Part shown: piece by piece, positions 1-8,448 of the stretch
How the letters are laid out: every line of letters begins with the position of its first letter
Numbering within the stretch: the first letter of the stretch is position 1
From: Gammaproteobacteria bacterium
Lineage (GTDB): Bacteria; Pseudomonadota; Gammaproteobacteria; JASBUN01
Assembly (NCBI GenBank): GCA_030147845.1
Contig: JASBUN010000052.1
Coordinates: forward strand, 1 to 62,265
DNA: 62,265 bases
Reading direction: 5' to 3'
Translations under genes and position numbers: made by a program
Notes under the pieces: model-generated
Told to the model about the DNA's origin: nothing
The model's input: only the letters and a program-made list of their open reading frames with translations
Database searches by the model: none

Positions 1-89
1 GGCATCGCTATTGTTATTAGTTAGATTTCATCTTTATGTTTTTAATGCGTTTTTAGTATTTTATAGCCCGTTTAGCCCATTCATCCATA

Positions 90-139
90 TTGCCTTCACA
101 CGGCAGGGGTCACTGGTTCAATCCCAGTACCGCCCACCA
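90..139 (+). other. 3' fragment of tRNA-Val(CAC), probable integration (att) scar
   Basis: The segment folds as the 3' part of a tRNA. It has an anticodon stem TTGCC/GGCAG around loop TTCACAC (anticodon CAC), a T arm ACTGG-TTCAATC-CCAGT, a 3' acceptor strand ACCGCCC, discriminator A and an encoded CCA. A 5' acceptor strand and D arm are absent upstream. Such 3'-only copies are left at the far end of elements that integrate into tRNA genes. The element would lie on the 5' side, left of position 90 and outside the window, with chromosome on the right. Confidence 0.75.
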
Positions 140-308
140 ATAAAACAAATATTTAATACATAGTTTCAGTTTCAGACGACCTGTTACGGAAAATTTGCGG
201 GAATTTTTTTGGAATGTCCACAGGTGGATCCACTGATCACCCTCTGAGTTCATCGTGTCCTCGGGGGCAGCGCGACTTCCATCAGTTTTCCCCAGGATTC
301 TATTTACG

Positions 309-986
309 TCACTCAGGTGCCTTGATGCCCTGCAGAAACTCCACCAACTTATGCACATGAGTGGTCGGATTATCAGTATCAGAGTTCGCGGCGGCCTTTA
401 ACGATTTTTCTGCATTGCTCTTGGCTGAATCCAGGCGGCTAAAGAGCGTTAAAAAAATATTTTTGTCCCCTTTAGCATAATTCTTCATTTCACGTTGGGT
501 TCTGAGTTCCGTCACTACCTGATTGCATGCGCTATTCCCCGCGAGTCGAACGTAAGCCCTGGTAGTAAAGTTGAAGTGCAGCAGCAGCCAGTACTCGAAA
601 CAAGGTACAGAAGTGATGTGGACATAAACGCCATTCGGCGCTGCGTCGCGAATAGCGTCTAAACTCGGCCCGTAATTGGCGTGAGTGTCTTTGTCAAATA
701 CGCAAAACACTTTATCGAAAGCGTCGCCAGCATTTTTTTCTTCACGGTAGCGTTGCCTAGCGTAACGATAGATACTTAGGGGATCAGAGCCACAATTTCC
801 GCAGACCTCCACATTGGCGCCGTTGAGTCCGTAATGGTCTTTCAAACCATTAAAGTAGTGCGGCTCGGTCTTTTCTCCCTCGCAGACGATGAGCACCTTG
901 GCGTAGGGCTCCCTCTTGGCCTTGTGACGAGTCAGGTCGCGCGCCATTTTCGCCTTTCGCCTATGGAACCGATTATCCGTGCCCAT
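309..986 (-). CDS. rloB: RloB-like TOPRIM-family protein of an ATPase-RloB defence pair
   Basis: This 225-aa protein has the RloB pattern. After a basic N-terminus (residues 1-25) come VLIVCEGEKTEPHYF, then a central VFCVFDKD acidic motif typical of TOPRIM-like nucleases, then SVPCFEYWLLLHF. RloB proteins pair with an SMC/ABC-like ATPase (RloA), and the related AbiLi/AbiLii pair acts in phage abortive infection. Its ATG (984-986) overlaps the TGA of the ATPase gene in an ATGA junction, which implies translational coupling. The acidic motifs suggest metal-dependent nucleic-acid cleavage; this is inferred from the family. It is the last gene of the pair. Confidence 0.8.
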   Translation of the reverse strand: MGTDNRFHRRKAKMARDLTRHKAKREPYAKVLIVCEGEKTEPHYFNGLKDHYGLNGANVEVCGNCGSDPLSIYRYARQRYREEKNAGDAFDKVFCVFDKDTHANYGPSLDAIRDAAPNGVYVHITSVPCFEYWLLLHFNFTTRAYVRLAGNSACNQVVTELRTQREMKNYAKGDKNIFLTLFSRLDSAKSNAEKSLKAAANSDTDNPTTHVHKLVEFLQGIKAPE

Positions 987-2254
987 CAGCCCTGTTTCCT
1001 TAACGGCCTGACATAGGGCAAAGCGCCATAACGCCCCGAGAGGTAGGCCAGTTCCAGGTTCTCACGCCCCTTGCGCGGGCTGAAATCCGTCAGGGGATAG
1101 AGCGTGGTGGCCTGATCTTCACCTTTTTCGCAAAACCAGATCTGGTCACGGCGAAATATCTCCTGATTGAGGATAGAGGTTTCGTGGGTGGTAAAAACTA
1201 GTTGTGCATTTTTGGGATTGGTCTCGGCGTTATGAAACAACTGCACCAAAAACTGCACTAGTTGGGGATGCAAGTGACTGTGTAGCTCGTCGATAAACAG
1301 CACGTGACCATTTGCCAGGGTGTCGATCCACGGACCTGCGAAGGCGAACAGCCTCTGTGTGCCGTCAGATTCTTCGGTAAGATCGAAGCGAACGCTTTCA
1401 TCTTCAATGCTTTTGTGGACCGTTTTGATATTGATGACTTGTTGCCCTTTCAAATCGCCCGCGATTGCATTTTTCAATTGCTCGGGCATATCGTTCGGCA
1501 GTGCGTTTACATCAAAGAAACTTTTCTCGACGATGATATCTTCAATATTCAGGTCGGCTGCATGCAAAAAATCCATCACCCGCGCTCTTTCGTCAGTCCT
1601 TTCACACAGCGAAATACTGAAATTTGGTTCAGCGATATTTACCACGCGCAATGTTTTATCAAACCAGTCGTAGATGGGCTGTAGCTGTTCACTATTTAGC
1701 TGCGTGGCTGTAGACAGAAATAACGCGTTATCACGAGTGGATTTTTGCCAGAGCTGTTTTTCGCCCGTGAGGTTGCCACCGATCTCCCAGTGGTAGCGTT
1801 GGCCCTGCTCGTTCCAGGACCGCTCGAACCAGCGCTGCGCCCGACCTTTGGGGTACGCCAACAGCCACTCCTTATGAATGCGCTCCGTCGTCGCCGAAAA
1901 GCCGTACTGATAGCGCACTTGGTTGACGATGAAAGTCACCTCGAATTCGCTGGGAGCAAGCAGCGTGTCCTTGCTCAGGCGAAACGGCGTGACCGGTAGC
2001 TTGTCGCCACGTTGCAGGCTCTTCGCCGATGCTAGTACGATCTTTTTCATGAGTAGTAGGGCGCGCAGAAAACTGGACTTACCCCCAGCGTTAGGACCGT
2101 AAATCGCCGCGGATCGCAGCAGGTCGAATTCGTTGACTGCTGACACCTTGAAGGTGTTGGTTTCGAACAGCTCGTCACCCTTGCCCTTGGTCAGGCTGAA
2201 TGTCTGTTGAGTGCGTAACGACTGGAAATTTGTAACGTTGAACTCGATTAGCAT
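986..2254 (-). CDS. rloA: RloA-like AAA/ABC-type ATPase of the defence pair
   Basis: A predicted 422-aa ATPase of the COG1106/AAA_15-21 type. The N-terminus MLIEFNVTNFQSL is the usual start of these proteins. Walker A is GPNAGGKSS at about residue 50, and Walker B is HVLFIDELHSHLHP near residue 325, followed by VFTTHET, the switch/H-loop region. I chose the ATG at 2252-2254 because GGAG sits 6 nt upstream; an in-frame reading extends to 2437 but lacks an RBS and is not conserved-looking. It forms a two-gene unit with the downstream RloB-like gene. The inferred role is sensing infection with ATP and licensing the partner effector. It lies near a tRNA att scar, which fits a defence island. Confidence 0.8.
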   Translation of the reverse strand: MLIEFNVTNFQSLRTQQTFSLTKGKGDELFETNTFKVSAVNEFDLLRSAAIYGPNAGGKSSFLRALLLMKKIVLASAKSLQRGDKLPVTPFRLSKDTLLAPSEFEVTFIVNQVRYQYGFSATTERIHKEWLLAYPKGRAQRWFERSWNEQGQRYHWEIGGNLTGEKQLWQKSTRDNALFLSTATQLNSEQLQPIYDWFDKTLRVVNIAEPNFSISLCERTDERARVMDFLHAADLNIEDIIVEKSFFDVNALPNDMPEQLKNAIAGDLKGQQVINIKTVHKSIEDESVRFDLTEESDGTQRLFAFAGPWIDTLANGHVLFIDELHSHLHPQLVQFLVQLFHNAETNPKNAQLVFTTHETSILNQEIFRRDQIWFCEKGEDQATTLYPLTDFSPRKGRENLELAYLSGRYGALPYVRPLRKQG

Positions 2255-2560
2255 TGCTCTCTCCATTACGCGCCGTTTAATGACGTATAATGTCAAAAAT
2301 AGCATCAAAAATTCATAACATACATGATTTGGAGACAAAATTCGGCGAAATCTACAATAAAATACCGTTAGTGGCGTCCGCACATAGCGTCTTGTCTGCC
2401 GCCATAAACGTACGGCAAGCGAATTAACTTTATGCAATTCAGTGGCTTCGATTTGGTTGGATTGCTCGCCTAGGAAAGACCCGTCCCGTCCTGGGGCTGT
2501 TGGGGGTGGGTGATATTTTCATCCTTTCCGAACCTTGGCGACGGTGAGCACTCGGTCTCC

Positions 2561-2744
2561 GCTACCACGCTGCAGAGCCGGCTTAGCCACCGTGTGGTAG
2601 CGCGAGATATGTGGGTCGCTCCCAGTGAACTGATGGTATGGACTCCTCCCGGCCAGGATGGCATCAAAGTGCCAGACTGAGAGGAGCAGGCCGCATCGGC
2701 ACGCGGCCCAGCGATCTCAAACATCAGCCGCAAGGAGGAGTCCA
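2561..2744 (+). ncRNA. Structured leader of the IS110-like element, candidate bridge RNA
   Basis: The non-coding stretch directly before the transposase holds three nested or serial hairpins. They are GCTACCAC (2561-2568) with GTGGTAGC (2594-2601), GGCCGC (2689-2694) with GCGGCC (2703-2708), and an 11-bp outer stem TGGACTCCTCC (2639-2649) with GGAGGAGTCCA (2734-2744). The span is about 184 nt, close to the roughly 177-nt bridge RNA known from IS621 at the same position. The last stem also contains the ribosome-binding GGAGG of the transposase and could mask it. The bridge-RNA identity is inference; the folds are seen. Confidence 0.45.
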
Positions 2745-2746
2745 CC

Positions 2747-3718
2747 ATGAATATTACTGCCCAGCGTTCCCCGCGGTCCGACACCGTGTATGCCATCGAC
2801 TTGGCGAAGAACATGCTCGAGGTTCACACCTTCGGACCGCAGGGTGCGTGCCGGAAGATGGATCGCCTATCTCGCAAGAAGTTCGTCGCCAAGTTCACCA
2901 ACCCCCATACCGAACGTGGGGTCGTGGTCATGGAAGCCTGCCGCAGCTCGCACCATTGGGGACGGCAGTTGAGGAGCCACGGTTACCGGACGCAGCTGGT
3001 GCCGCCGCAGTTCGTGGCCCAACGCCGTGTCGGCAACAAGAATGATGGCAACGATGCCGATGCCATTTACGCGGTGTACCGGGATCCCCGGATTCGGCCG
3101 GTTCCTGTAAACACCCTGGCCCAGCAGGACTTGGCCGCATTGCATCGCACCCGCGAGCTGCTGGTTGTCCAGCGCACCCAATGTATCAACCAGATTCGCG
3201 GGCTGCTGGCCGAGCGTGGCGTGGTCGAGCGTGCTGGCACGGGTGGGTTACAAGCCTTGATGAAGCGGATCAACCAGGAAGACCTTCCGGAAGTTACCAC
3301 TTCCCTACAGCACCAAGTCGCGCTGATACATGCACATGTCGGCGAGATCGACGCCCACTTGAAGGTCCTTGAGTGCGAGCTGGATAGCGCATATCAGGGT
3401 TCGGTCGTCGCGCAGCCGGTAACGCGCGATGTTGCCTTCATGGAGGCTCATGATCTCGGCCTCCACGATTTCGACGAAGCGTGTTTGCTCCACTGGCGGC
3501 GCCTGCTCCGGTGCGCTTTGCCGCACTCGCGCAGCCGGCCCAGTCCGTTCATTCCGGTCCGGACCACGGCGGCTACGCGACGATGGCATCAAGCCCATGT
3601 TCCGAGATTCGCTTCGGCATGGAGCTTTATATGTCGTGATATTGGATTTAACCGACAAACAGCTCGCCCGATCGTGGCCGCCCCAAGCCGTCGCCTAACC
3701 GCCGGCTATGCCCCGTAA
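2747..3718 (+). pseudogene. IS110-family transposase, C-terminally truncated
   Basis: The N-terminal DEDD (RuvC-like) domain is clear. VYAIDLAKNMLEVH holds the first Asp, VVMEAC the Glu, and NKNDGNDADAI the last two Asp residues, followed by the long helical linker with HRTRELLVVQRTQCINQIRGLL. After about residue 220 (near 3410) the usual C-terminal Transposase_20 domain, with its PGIG-type helix-hairpin-helix and catalytic Ser, is missing. The reading frame instead runs into Arg/Pro-rich, non-homologous sequence up to a TAA. The gene is therefore probably inactive. It has a strong RBS, GGAGG, inside an inverted repeat. Exact element ends were not recognised. Confidence 0.8.
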
Positions 3719-4037
3719 TCCGCCCCCTCGCGGCTTTCCTCGTGGCCGAAGCACATACTCCTGTCGCCGTCGAGGTCGGTGTGGAGATGGCGAAACGGCC
3801 CGAGCAAAGCGGCTTCGGCGTAGCACAGATCGAATGACCGCCTTAACGGAGGGCGAGCATTGCTGTCCGCCAAAGCGGAGGATTTATCGTCAAGACTTGA
3901 GTTAAAGATTTATGATTTTCCAGGAAGGTAAACCCACATTTTACCTTTCCGCTAGGAGTTCAAGCATCCCTCGTGCGGGCCAGAAAACCTTGGCATCGAC
4001 CTGCAGCCAAACCTCGCACAATATCAAACGGTCGGAA
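3719..4037. other. Intergenic stretch with a weak hairpin after the chr operon
   Basis: No coding region is supported here. A short imperfect hairpin, AAGGTAAA (3925-3932) with TTTACCTT (3940-3947), lies about 90 nt beyond the stop of the minus-strand chromate operon and could end its transcript, though no T-run follows. The left half may be remnant IS DNA. Confidence 0.35.
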
Positions 4038-4979
4038 TTAACGAACTGAATCAGACGACTTGGCGACCGTCTGTCCACCGGCCGCTTTCCAGCCCTCAAT
4101 GCCGCCTTCGATATAGCGCGCTTTGAATCCCTCTTTCAGCAAATGATCCAGTACAGAATTACTGATCGTGGCTCCATGGACGCAATATAGGATGATCTCT
4201 TTATCTTTAGGAAGTATTCGGCTCCATTGCGCGATCAAATCTGGATCACACCAAATAGCGCCGGGAATAATTTCGTCATCACTTCCGTAGTCCGCTGCAC
4301 GCCGCACGTCCAGGATCAACCTGTCGACATCCGTAGCAAAATCATACTTGAGTGCGCTAACGGTAATCGCCCTGTCTTTGCAATGTTGTATAGCCGATGC
4401 ACGAAAATAGAGTCGCGCGACATTTTCCCAGCGGATATTGCGCATAAAGGCTTCCACATAGACCGCCGCCTTTGCACCGTAATCCGGATGATAAGCATGT
4501 TCATACATGTCCAGGGCCAGCACGGGCAGCGCATCGGCTAACAGGTTGGTATGATCTGCCGCCCATTGGTTGATGAGTTTATTATCACGTGTCGAGTACG
4601 TCAGTAACACCCAACCAGAACCACCACCCTGCGCCTTCCCCATGGCGACGAATTGGGCATGCCACCGATCATAGCTTCCGAAGTCGCGCACCAGCGCTTC
4701 ATAGAACTCACCGCTCGGACCTACCCCCCTGCCCAGGCTATCGAAATAAAGTTCGTGCAGTACCATGGAGTTGTAGGCGATCAACTCTTCGCGCTTGAGT
4801 CCGTTAATTACGAACACCGGCGCACTGGCACAATCCAAACCTGCCCACTGCTCAGCGATCGCATTGAGGCGCTTCACCGCGCCACCGTAGTTATTTTCAT
4901 AATGGCTGACGATCATTTTCTCGGACAGGCCGTTAAGCTTTGATGGGTCGCAAGACAAGGGTTTCATTTCGTAAGGCAT
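4038..4979 (-). CDS. chrC: Fe/Mn superoxide dismutase fused to a C-terminal rhodanese domain (ChrC-like)
   Basis: Residues 1 to about 200 are an Fe/Mn-type superoxide dismutase. Ligands are visible as H26 (SHYENNYGG), H75 (NSMVLHELYF), and the D and H of LDMYEHAYH. Residues of about 210-313 are a rhodanese domain with active-site loop CVHGAT and the ending RYIEGGIEGWKAAGG. It removes superoxide; the rhodanese part may carry sulfane sulfur or reduce oxyanions, which is not established. SOD genes called chrC belong to chrBAC(F) chromate operons, where intracellular Cr(VI) reduction makes superoxide. RBS GGGAG lies 7 nt before ATG. It is the last gene of a four-gene chr operon, 80 nt after the beta-propeller gene. 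A standalone SOD would be about 200 aa, so the fusion is notable. Confidence 0.9.
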   Translation of the reverse strand: MPYEMKPLSCDPSKLNGLSEKMIVSHYENNYGGAVKRLNAIAEQWAGLDCASAPVFVINGLKREELIAYNSMVLHELYFDSLGRGVGPSGEFYEALVRDFGSYDRWHAQFVAMGKAQGGGSGWVLLTYSTRDNKLINQWAADHTNLLADALPVLALDMYEHAYHPDYGAKAAVYVEAFMRNIRWENVARLYFRASAIQHCKDRAITVSALKYDFATDVDRLILDVRRAADYGSDDEIIPGAIWCDPDLIAQWSRILPKDKEIILYCVHGATISNSVLDHLLKEGFKARYIEGGIEGWKAAGGQTVAKSSDSVR

Positions 4980-5059
4980 TTAAATTCTCCCGCAGACAAG
5001 GTCGCGATTCTTCAGCGAGGAGCGATCACTATTTTCTAAGCATTGAAATAAACCTGGGG

Positions 5060-6076
5060 TCATGGCGTCACGAGTCGCATGACCCGCAGCAACGGATGAC
5101 CATCGACATCGGCGAGGGGAAAATAGGCCACGCCGGATGCTGGGTCCACCGCCACACTATGCGCATCCGCGCCTACCCAGCCACGCCACAAGAGTTTGAG
5201 TTTCCCTGTTTCGACGGCGAACACGGTGACTACGCCACTTTCGCTGGCGACGTACAGAATTTGGCGCTCGGTGTCCAACGCCAGCACATCCGGGTCGTTG
5301 CCCACCCTATCCACTTGCACGGTTTGCAGACCCGGCAGCGTCAGTGTCAACAGACGGGCATTACCATCGCAGGCAACGAAGGCCAGCCGAACGTCATTGT
5401 CCACCAGCAGACTATGATTGTGCACGCAACTCGGCGGCAGTGTGATGCGCCGCGTGATCACGAGCGCCTGCGGGTCGATCACCACCAGTTCACGTCGGCT
5501 CTGCACATTGACCAGTACCCGATGGTCACCAGGGTCATAAGCGCTGTTGCCGGCTTCGCCGCCCAGTGGCAGGCTCTTGATCACCCGCAGCGGGTCGCTG
5601 CCGATGATGGTCTCGACGCCCCCGCGCTCATCGGACACAAACAATCGCTCCAGATAATCGACCCACGCGCTGCCGTCCGGAAACGCACCAGCCGGGAGGC
5701 TGGCGATGGTCGTGAGGTCGGTAAGCCGCAACACGCGCAAACGACCCTGACCAAGCAGTGCGTTAACAATTCTGCTCGGGGTACTGATGAAGGCCAGCCC
5801 ACGTTGCGCTGCCAGCGTAATGCCGGTGGCGCTGGGGAAGCCGGGCAGCACGGCGAGCAAGCGCCGTGCCCGGATGTCGTAGACCAGCACCCGATTGGCG
5901 CCCATTTGATTGATGTAGAGCCGCCCGCTGGCCGCGTCAAGCGCCTCATAGTCAAAGCGCGCAGGTGCACCAGGTAGGGGTAGATCAATTATCTTATCCA
6001 ACCGGGCCGCTAACGCTACGAATGACAGAGCGCAACCAATAGTCACGAAGAACAATCTACGGCTCAGTTGTTTCAT
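5060..6076 (-). CDS. Secreted YncE-like beta-propeller protein of the chromate operon
   Basis: This 338-aa protein has an N-terminal signal peptide (basic start, hydrophobic stretch to about residue 23). Repeated blades follow, with motifs such as GRLYINQMGANRVLVYD, RLFVSDERGGVETI, DHRVLVNVQSRRELVVID and ILYVASESGVVTVF, typical of YVTN/NHL beta-propellers. The fold suggests a periplasmic ligand-binding or scaffold role; no catalytic motif is evident. It sits 32 nt after chrA and is followed by the SOD-rhodanese gene, so it is very likely co-transcribed with chromate resistance genes. Its exact role in chromate tolerance is unknown to me. Confidence 0.8.
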   Translation of the reverse strand: MKQLSRRLFFVTIGCALSFVALAARLDKIIDLPLPGAPARFDYEALDAASGRLYINQMGANRVLVYDIRARRLLAVLPGFPSATGITLAAQRGLAFISTPSRIVNALLGQGRLRVLRLTDLTTIASLPAGAFPDGSAWVDYLERLFVSDERGGVETIIGSDPLRVIKSLPLGGEAGNSAYDPGDHRVLVNVQSRRELVVIDPQALVITRRITLPPSCVHNHSLLVDNDVRLAFVACDGNARLLTLTLPGLQTVQVDRVGNDPDVLALDTERQILYVASESGVVTVFAVETGKLKLLWRGWVGADAHSVAVDPASGVAYFPLADVDGHPLLRVMRLVTP

Positions 6077-6108
6077 GGGCGCGATCCTCGATCGCGGATT
6101 GGAGCGTC

Positions 6109-7473
6109 CTATGGCAGAAAGACTTTCAACACTAGGCCGAGCAGCGCGCCAGCGACGACGACCTCGATCACACTACGCTTGAAGCGCATTAACGCCCCTG
6201 CCGCGGCCAGCGCGATCAAGGCGGACATCCAGTCAAAACGGCCAGTCAATCCCTGCGGCCATAACACATGTTTGCCGAAGAACAGCGCAAGATTAAGCAC
6301 CACTCCGACCACGGCAGCGGTGATCGCGGTTAGCGGCGCGGTAAATCCGATATTGCCGCGCGTGGCCTCCACCAGCGGTCCGCCGGCGAGGATAAAAATA
6401 AAACACGGTAGAAACGTAAACCAAGTCACCAGTACCGCCGCCAGCGTTCCGCCCAGAAGCAATTCGTCGATGCCTAGCGCAGCATGGGTGTAGCCGCCGA
6501 CGAAGGCGACAAACGCGACAACCATAATGAGTGGACCCGGCGTGGTTTCACCTAATCCCAGCCCGTCAATCATCTGTGTTGGTGAGACCCAGCCGTAGTG
6601 ATAGACCGCACCCTGCACCACATAAGGCAGCACGGCATAGGCGCCACCGAACGTAACCAGCGCCGCCTTGGTAAAGAACCAGCTCATCTGCGTGAGCGTG
6701 CCCGTCCAACCGAATAAAATCATCAGCGCAGCCATCGGAACAAACCACAGCACCGCACCCACGAGGATTACTCGGAGCAGAGCTGACCAACGAAAGTGTG
6801 CATGCTCCGGCGTTGGTGTGTCGTCGTCGATCACGGCGGCGCCGAACGATTTACCGGCAGGACCATGGTTACCGCCGCTTTTGAATTGCTCCGGCGCGAA
6901 GCGCCCGCCAAGATAACCGATCATCGCTGCGCCAGCGACAATGGCCGGAAACGGCACATTCAAGCCGAAGATCGCCACGAACGCCGCCGCCGCGATGGCC
7001 CACAGCGCGCCGCTCCGCAGTGCACGGGAACCGATCCGGAACACGGCCTGCACGACGATGGCCGTCACCGCCGGTTTGATACCGTAGAATAACCCTGCGA
7101 CGAGCGGCGTGTCGCCGAAGACGAGATAGACCCACGACAACACGATCAGCATCAATAGCGACGGCAACACGAACAACGTTCCCGCCACCAGCCCCCCGCG
7201 CGCTCGATGCATAAGCCAACCGATGTAGACGGCCAGCTGCTGCGCCTCCGGACCCGGCAACATCATGCAATAGTTCAGCGCGTGTAGAAAGCGTTGCTCC
7301 GAAATCCAATGCCGCCGCTCAACCAGTTCCTGATGCATGATCGCGATCTGTCCGGCTGGCCCACCGAAGCTGATGAATCCGAGCTTGAGCCAGAAACGCA
7401 AAGCGTCGCAGAAACTGATGTACGGCGGTCTCGATCGCTCATCGTCATTCGGCGCCGTCGCTGCCTGCTTCAT
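6109..7473 (-). CDS. chrA: Chromate transporter ChrA (two-domain CHR family)
   Basis: A 454-aa inner-membrane protein of the long-chain CHR family. The N-terminal half has ISFGGPAGQIAIMH, RRHWISEQRFLHAL and the MLPGPEAQQL motif. The C-terminal half repeats the pattern with ALVTFGGAYAVLPYV and GLGLGETTPGPLIMV. About ten to twelve hydrophobic segments are present. ChrA exports chromate from the cytoplasm, using the proton-motive force. The start ATG overlaps the TGA of chrB by 4 nt, so the two are translationally coupled. The domain layout and neighbours (ChrB, SOD) agree with chromate rather than another anion. Confidence 0.95.
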   Translation of the reverse strand: MKQAATAPNDDERSRPPYISFCDALRFWLKLGFISFGGPAGQIAIMHQELVERRHWISEQRFLHALNYCMMLPGPEAQQLAVYIGWLMHRARGGLVAGTLFVLPSLLMLIVLSWVYLVFGDTPLVAGLFYGIKPAVTAIVVQAVFRIGSRALRSGALWAIAAAAFVAIFGLNVPFPAIVAGAAMIGYLGGRFAPEQFKSGGNHGPAGKSFGAAVIDDDTPTPEHAHFRWSALLRVILVGAVLWFVPMAALMILFGWTGTLTQMSWFFTKAALVTFGGAYAVLPYVVQGAVYHYGWVSPTQMIDGLGLGETTPGPLIMVVAFVAFVGGYTHAALGIDELLLGGTLAAVLVTWFTFLPCFIFILAGGPLVEATRGNIGFTAPLTAITAAVVGVVLNLALFFGKHVLWPQGLTGRFDWMSALIALAAAGALMRFKRSVIEVVVAGALLGLVLKVFLP

Positions 7474-8408
7474 GGCGCAAGTTTGTCCTTTGAAAAAGTT
7501 TTGATCAGACCATCAAACACGCTGGTGACCGCTGCCAGTAGCTGATCGTCGTCCAGGATGGTCGCGCGCAATCCCGCTAAAATACTTTCCATGCCCGCAG
7601 CCTCTGATGGTTGTACACCGCCAACATCGAGGCAATGAATGAGCGTGCCGAGTCGCCGCAGCTCGGGGGTCTCAAGACCAAAAGAAGCCAACAACACTTC
7701 GAAAGTGACGCGCGCGCCAACATGACTGAACGTCGCACCGTCGAAGTCAAAGCCGAGCGCGTCGACCGGGCAGTCGGACGGCGAGGTTAGCCACAATAGT
7801 TGCGCACGAGGGTCGATAAAACGGCGAATCAACCAGGCACAAGCCATTCGATCCACCCACGGACGACGGCGGGTCGCCCACGTTCTGCCTTGATAATCGC
7901 TGATTTGCAAACGAGAAATCTCTGCCTCGACGGGATGCGGTTCATCGGGCGTGAGCGCCTGCGCGACGGCCAATTCCAATTCTTGCAAGGCGGCGTCGGC
8001 TTGTTTGCGTGCCGCCCCGGGGAAGAAATCGATTTCGCTGAGGCTGACGAACATTTTGCGCAGCTTGCGTGTGCGTTTGAGGATATTCGATGCAGCGACT
8101 GCGGTCAGTGTTTCGCGTAGCGTGCCTACATCTGCCAGCAACGCCGCGTAATCTTCGCTGCGGTCGAACAAGGCGATGAAATGCGCGTCCTCCGGTTCCT
8201 CGATACGAACTACGTGCGCTGTGCCTCCACCGGCCCGCACGTCGATGGCCACCGTGTCCAATAAGGTGCGGTGACGATCGCGCTCGGGCATCAGGTAAAC
8301 CCCGTCACGAAGCACTGCGGCGCCGGCAGCTTTCAGTGTTCGCCATGCGCGCATCCGCACGGTAGCGTTCTCGGTCGGCAAGGACAGGATAAGGCCTATA
8401 AAGTACAT
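7470..8408 (-). CDS. chrB: ChrB chromate-sensing regulator
   Basis: A 312-aa protein with the ChrB N-terminal signature (LSLPTENATVRMRAWRTLKA, then AAVLRDGVYLMP). Its C-terminal ChrB domain shows TWATRRRPWVDRMACAWLIRRFID, FDFDGATFSHVG, and LGTLIHCLDVGG. ChrB proteins are chromate-responsive regulators needed for high resistance in Cupriavidus and Ochrobactrum. It is the first gene of the chrB-chrA-propeller-SOD operon. There is no Shine-Dalgarno in front of the ATG, and a -10-like CATAAT ends only about 8 nt upstream, so the message may be leaderless. The start agrees with the usual ChrB N-terminus. Confidence 0.93.
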   Translation of the reverse strand: MYFIGLILSLPTENATVRMRAWRTLKAAGAAVLRDGVYLMPERDRHRTLLDTVAIDVRAGGGTAHVVRIEEPEDAHFIALFDRSEDYAALLADVGTLRETLTAVAASNILKRTRKLRKMFVSLSEIDFFPGAARKQADAALQELELAVAQALTPDEPHPVEAEISRLQISDYQGRTWATRRRPWVDRMACAWLIRRFIDPRAQLLWLTSPSDCPVDALGFDFDGATFSHVGARVTFEVLLASFGLETPELRRLGTLIHCLDVGGVQPSEAAGMESILAGLRATILDDDQLLAAVTSVFDGLIKTFSKDKLAP

Positions 8409-8448
8409 TTTGTAAATTATGCTACAATATCGTTATATACGCTACAAT
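8409..8448 (-). promoter_or_regulatory. chr operon promoter with two direct repeats (candidate ChrB operator)
   Basis: On the minus strand the motif TTGTAGC occurs twice with a 20-bp period: the plus-strand copies GCTACAAT lie at 8421-8428 and 8441-8448. Two helical turns place both on one DNA face. The AT-rich spacer TATATAACGATA separates them. A CATAAT box (8416-8421) close to the ATG would give a near-leaderless mRNA. The location directly before chrB suggests the site of ChrB control. Confidence 0.5.

Noticed and set aside
2255..2437. N-terminal extension of the RloA-like ATPase
   Set aside because: No RBS, basic low-complexity residues, and the canonical MLIEFNVTNF start has GGAG 6 nt upstream.
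3305..3658. Minus-strand frame across the transposase 3' part containing a LHEGNIARYRLR stretch
   Set aside because: It looked like a fragment of another mobile-element protein, but most of it mirrors the transposase coding strand and it has no RBS; I could not assign it.
4940..5977. 345-aa open frame opposite the beta-propeller gene
   Set aside because: It is an antisense shadow; the minus-strand gene has a signal peptide, clear propeller repeats and operon context.
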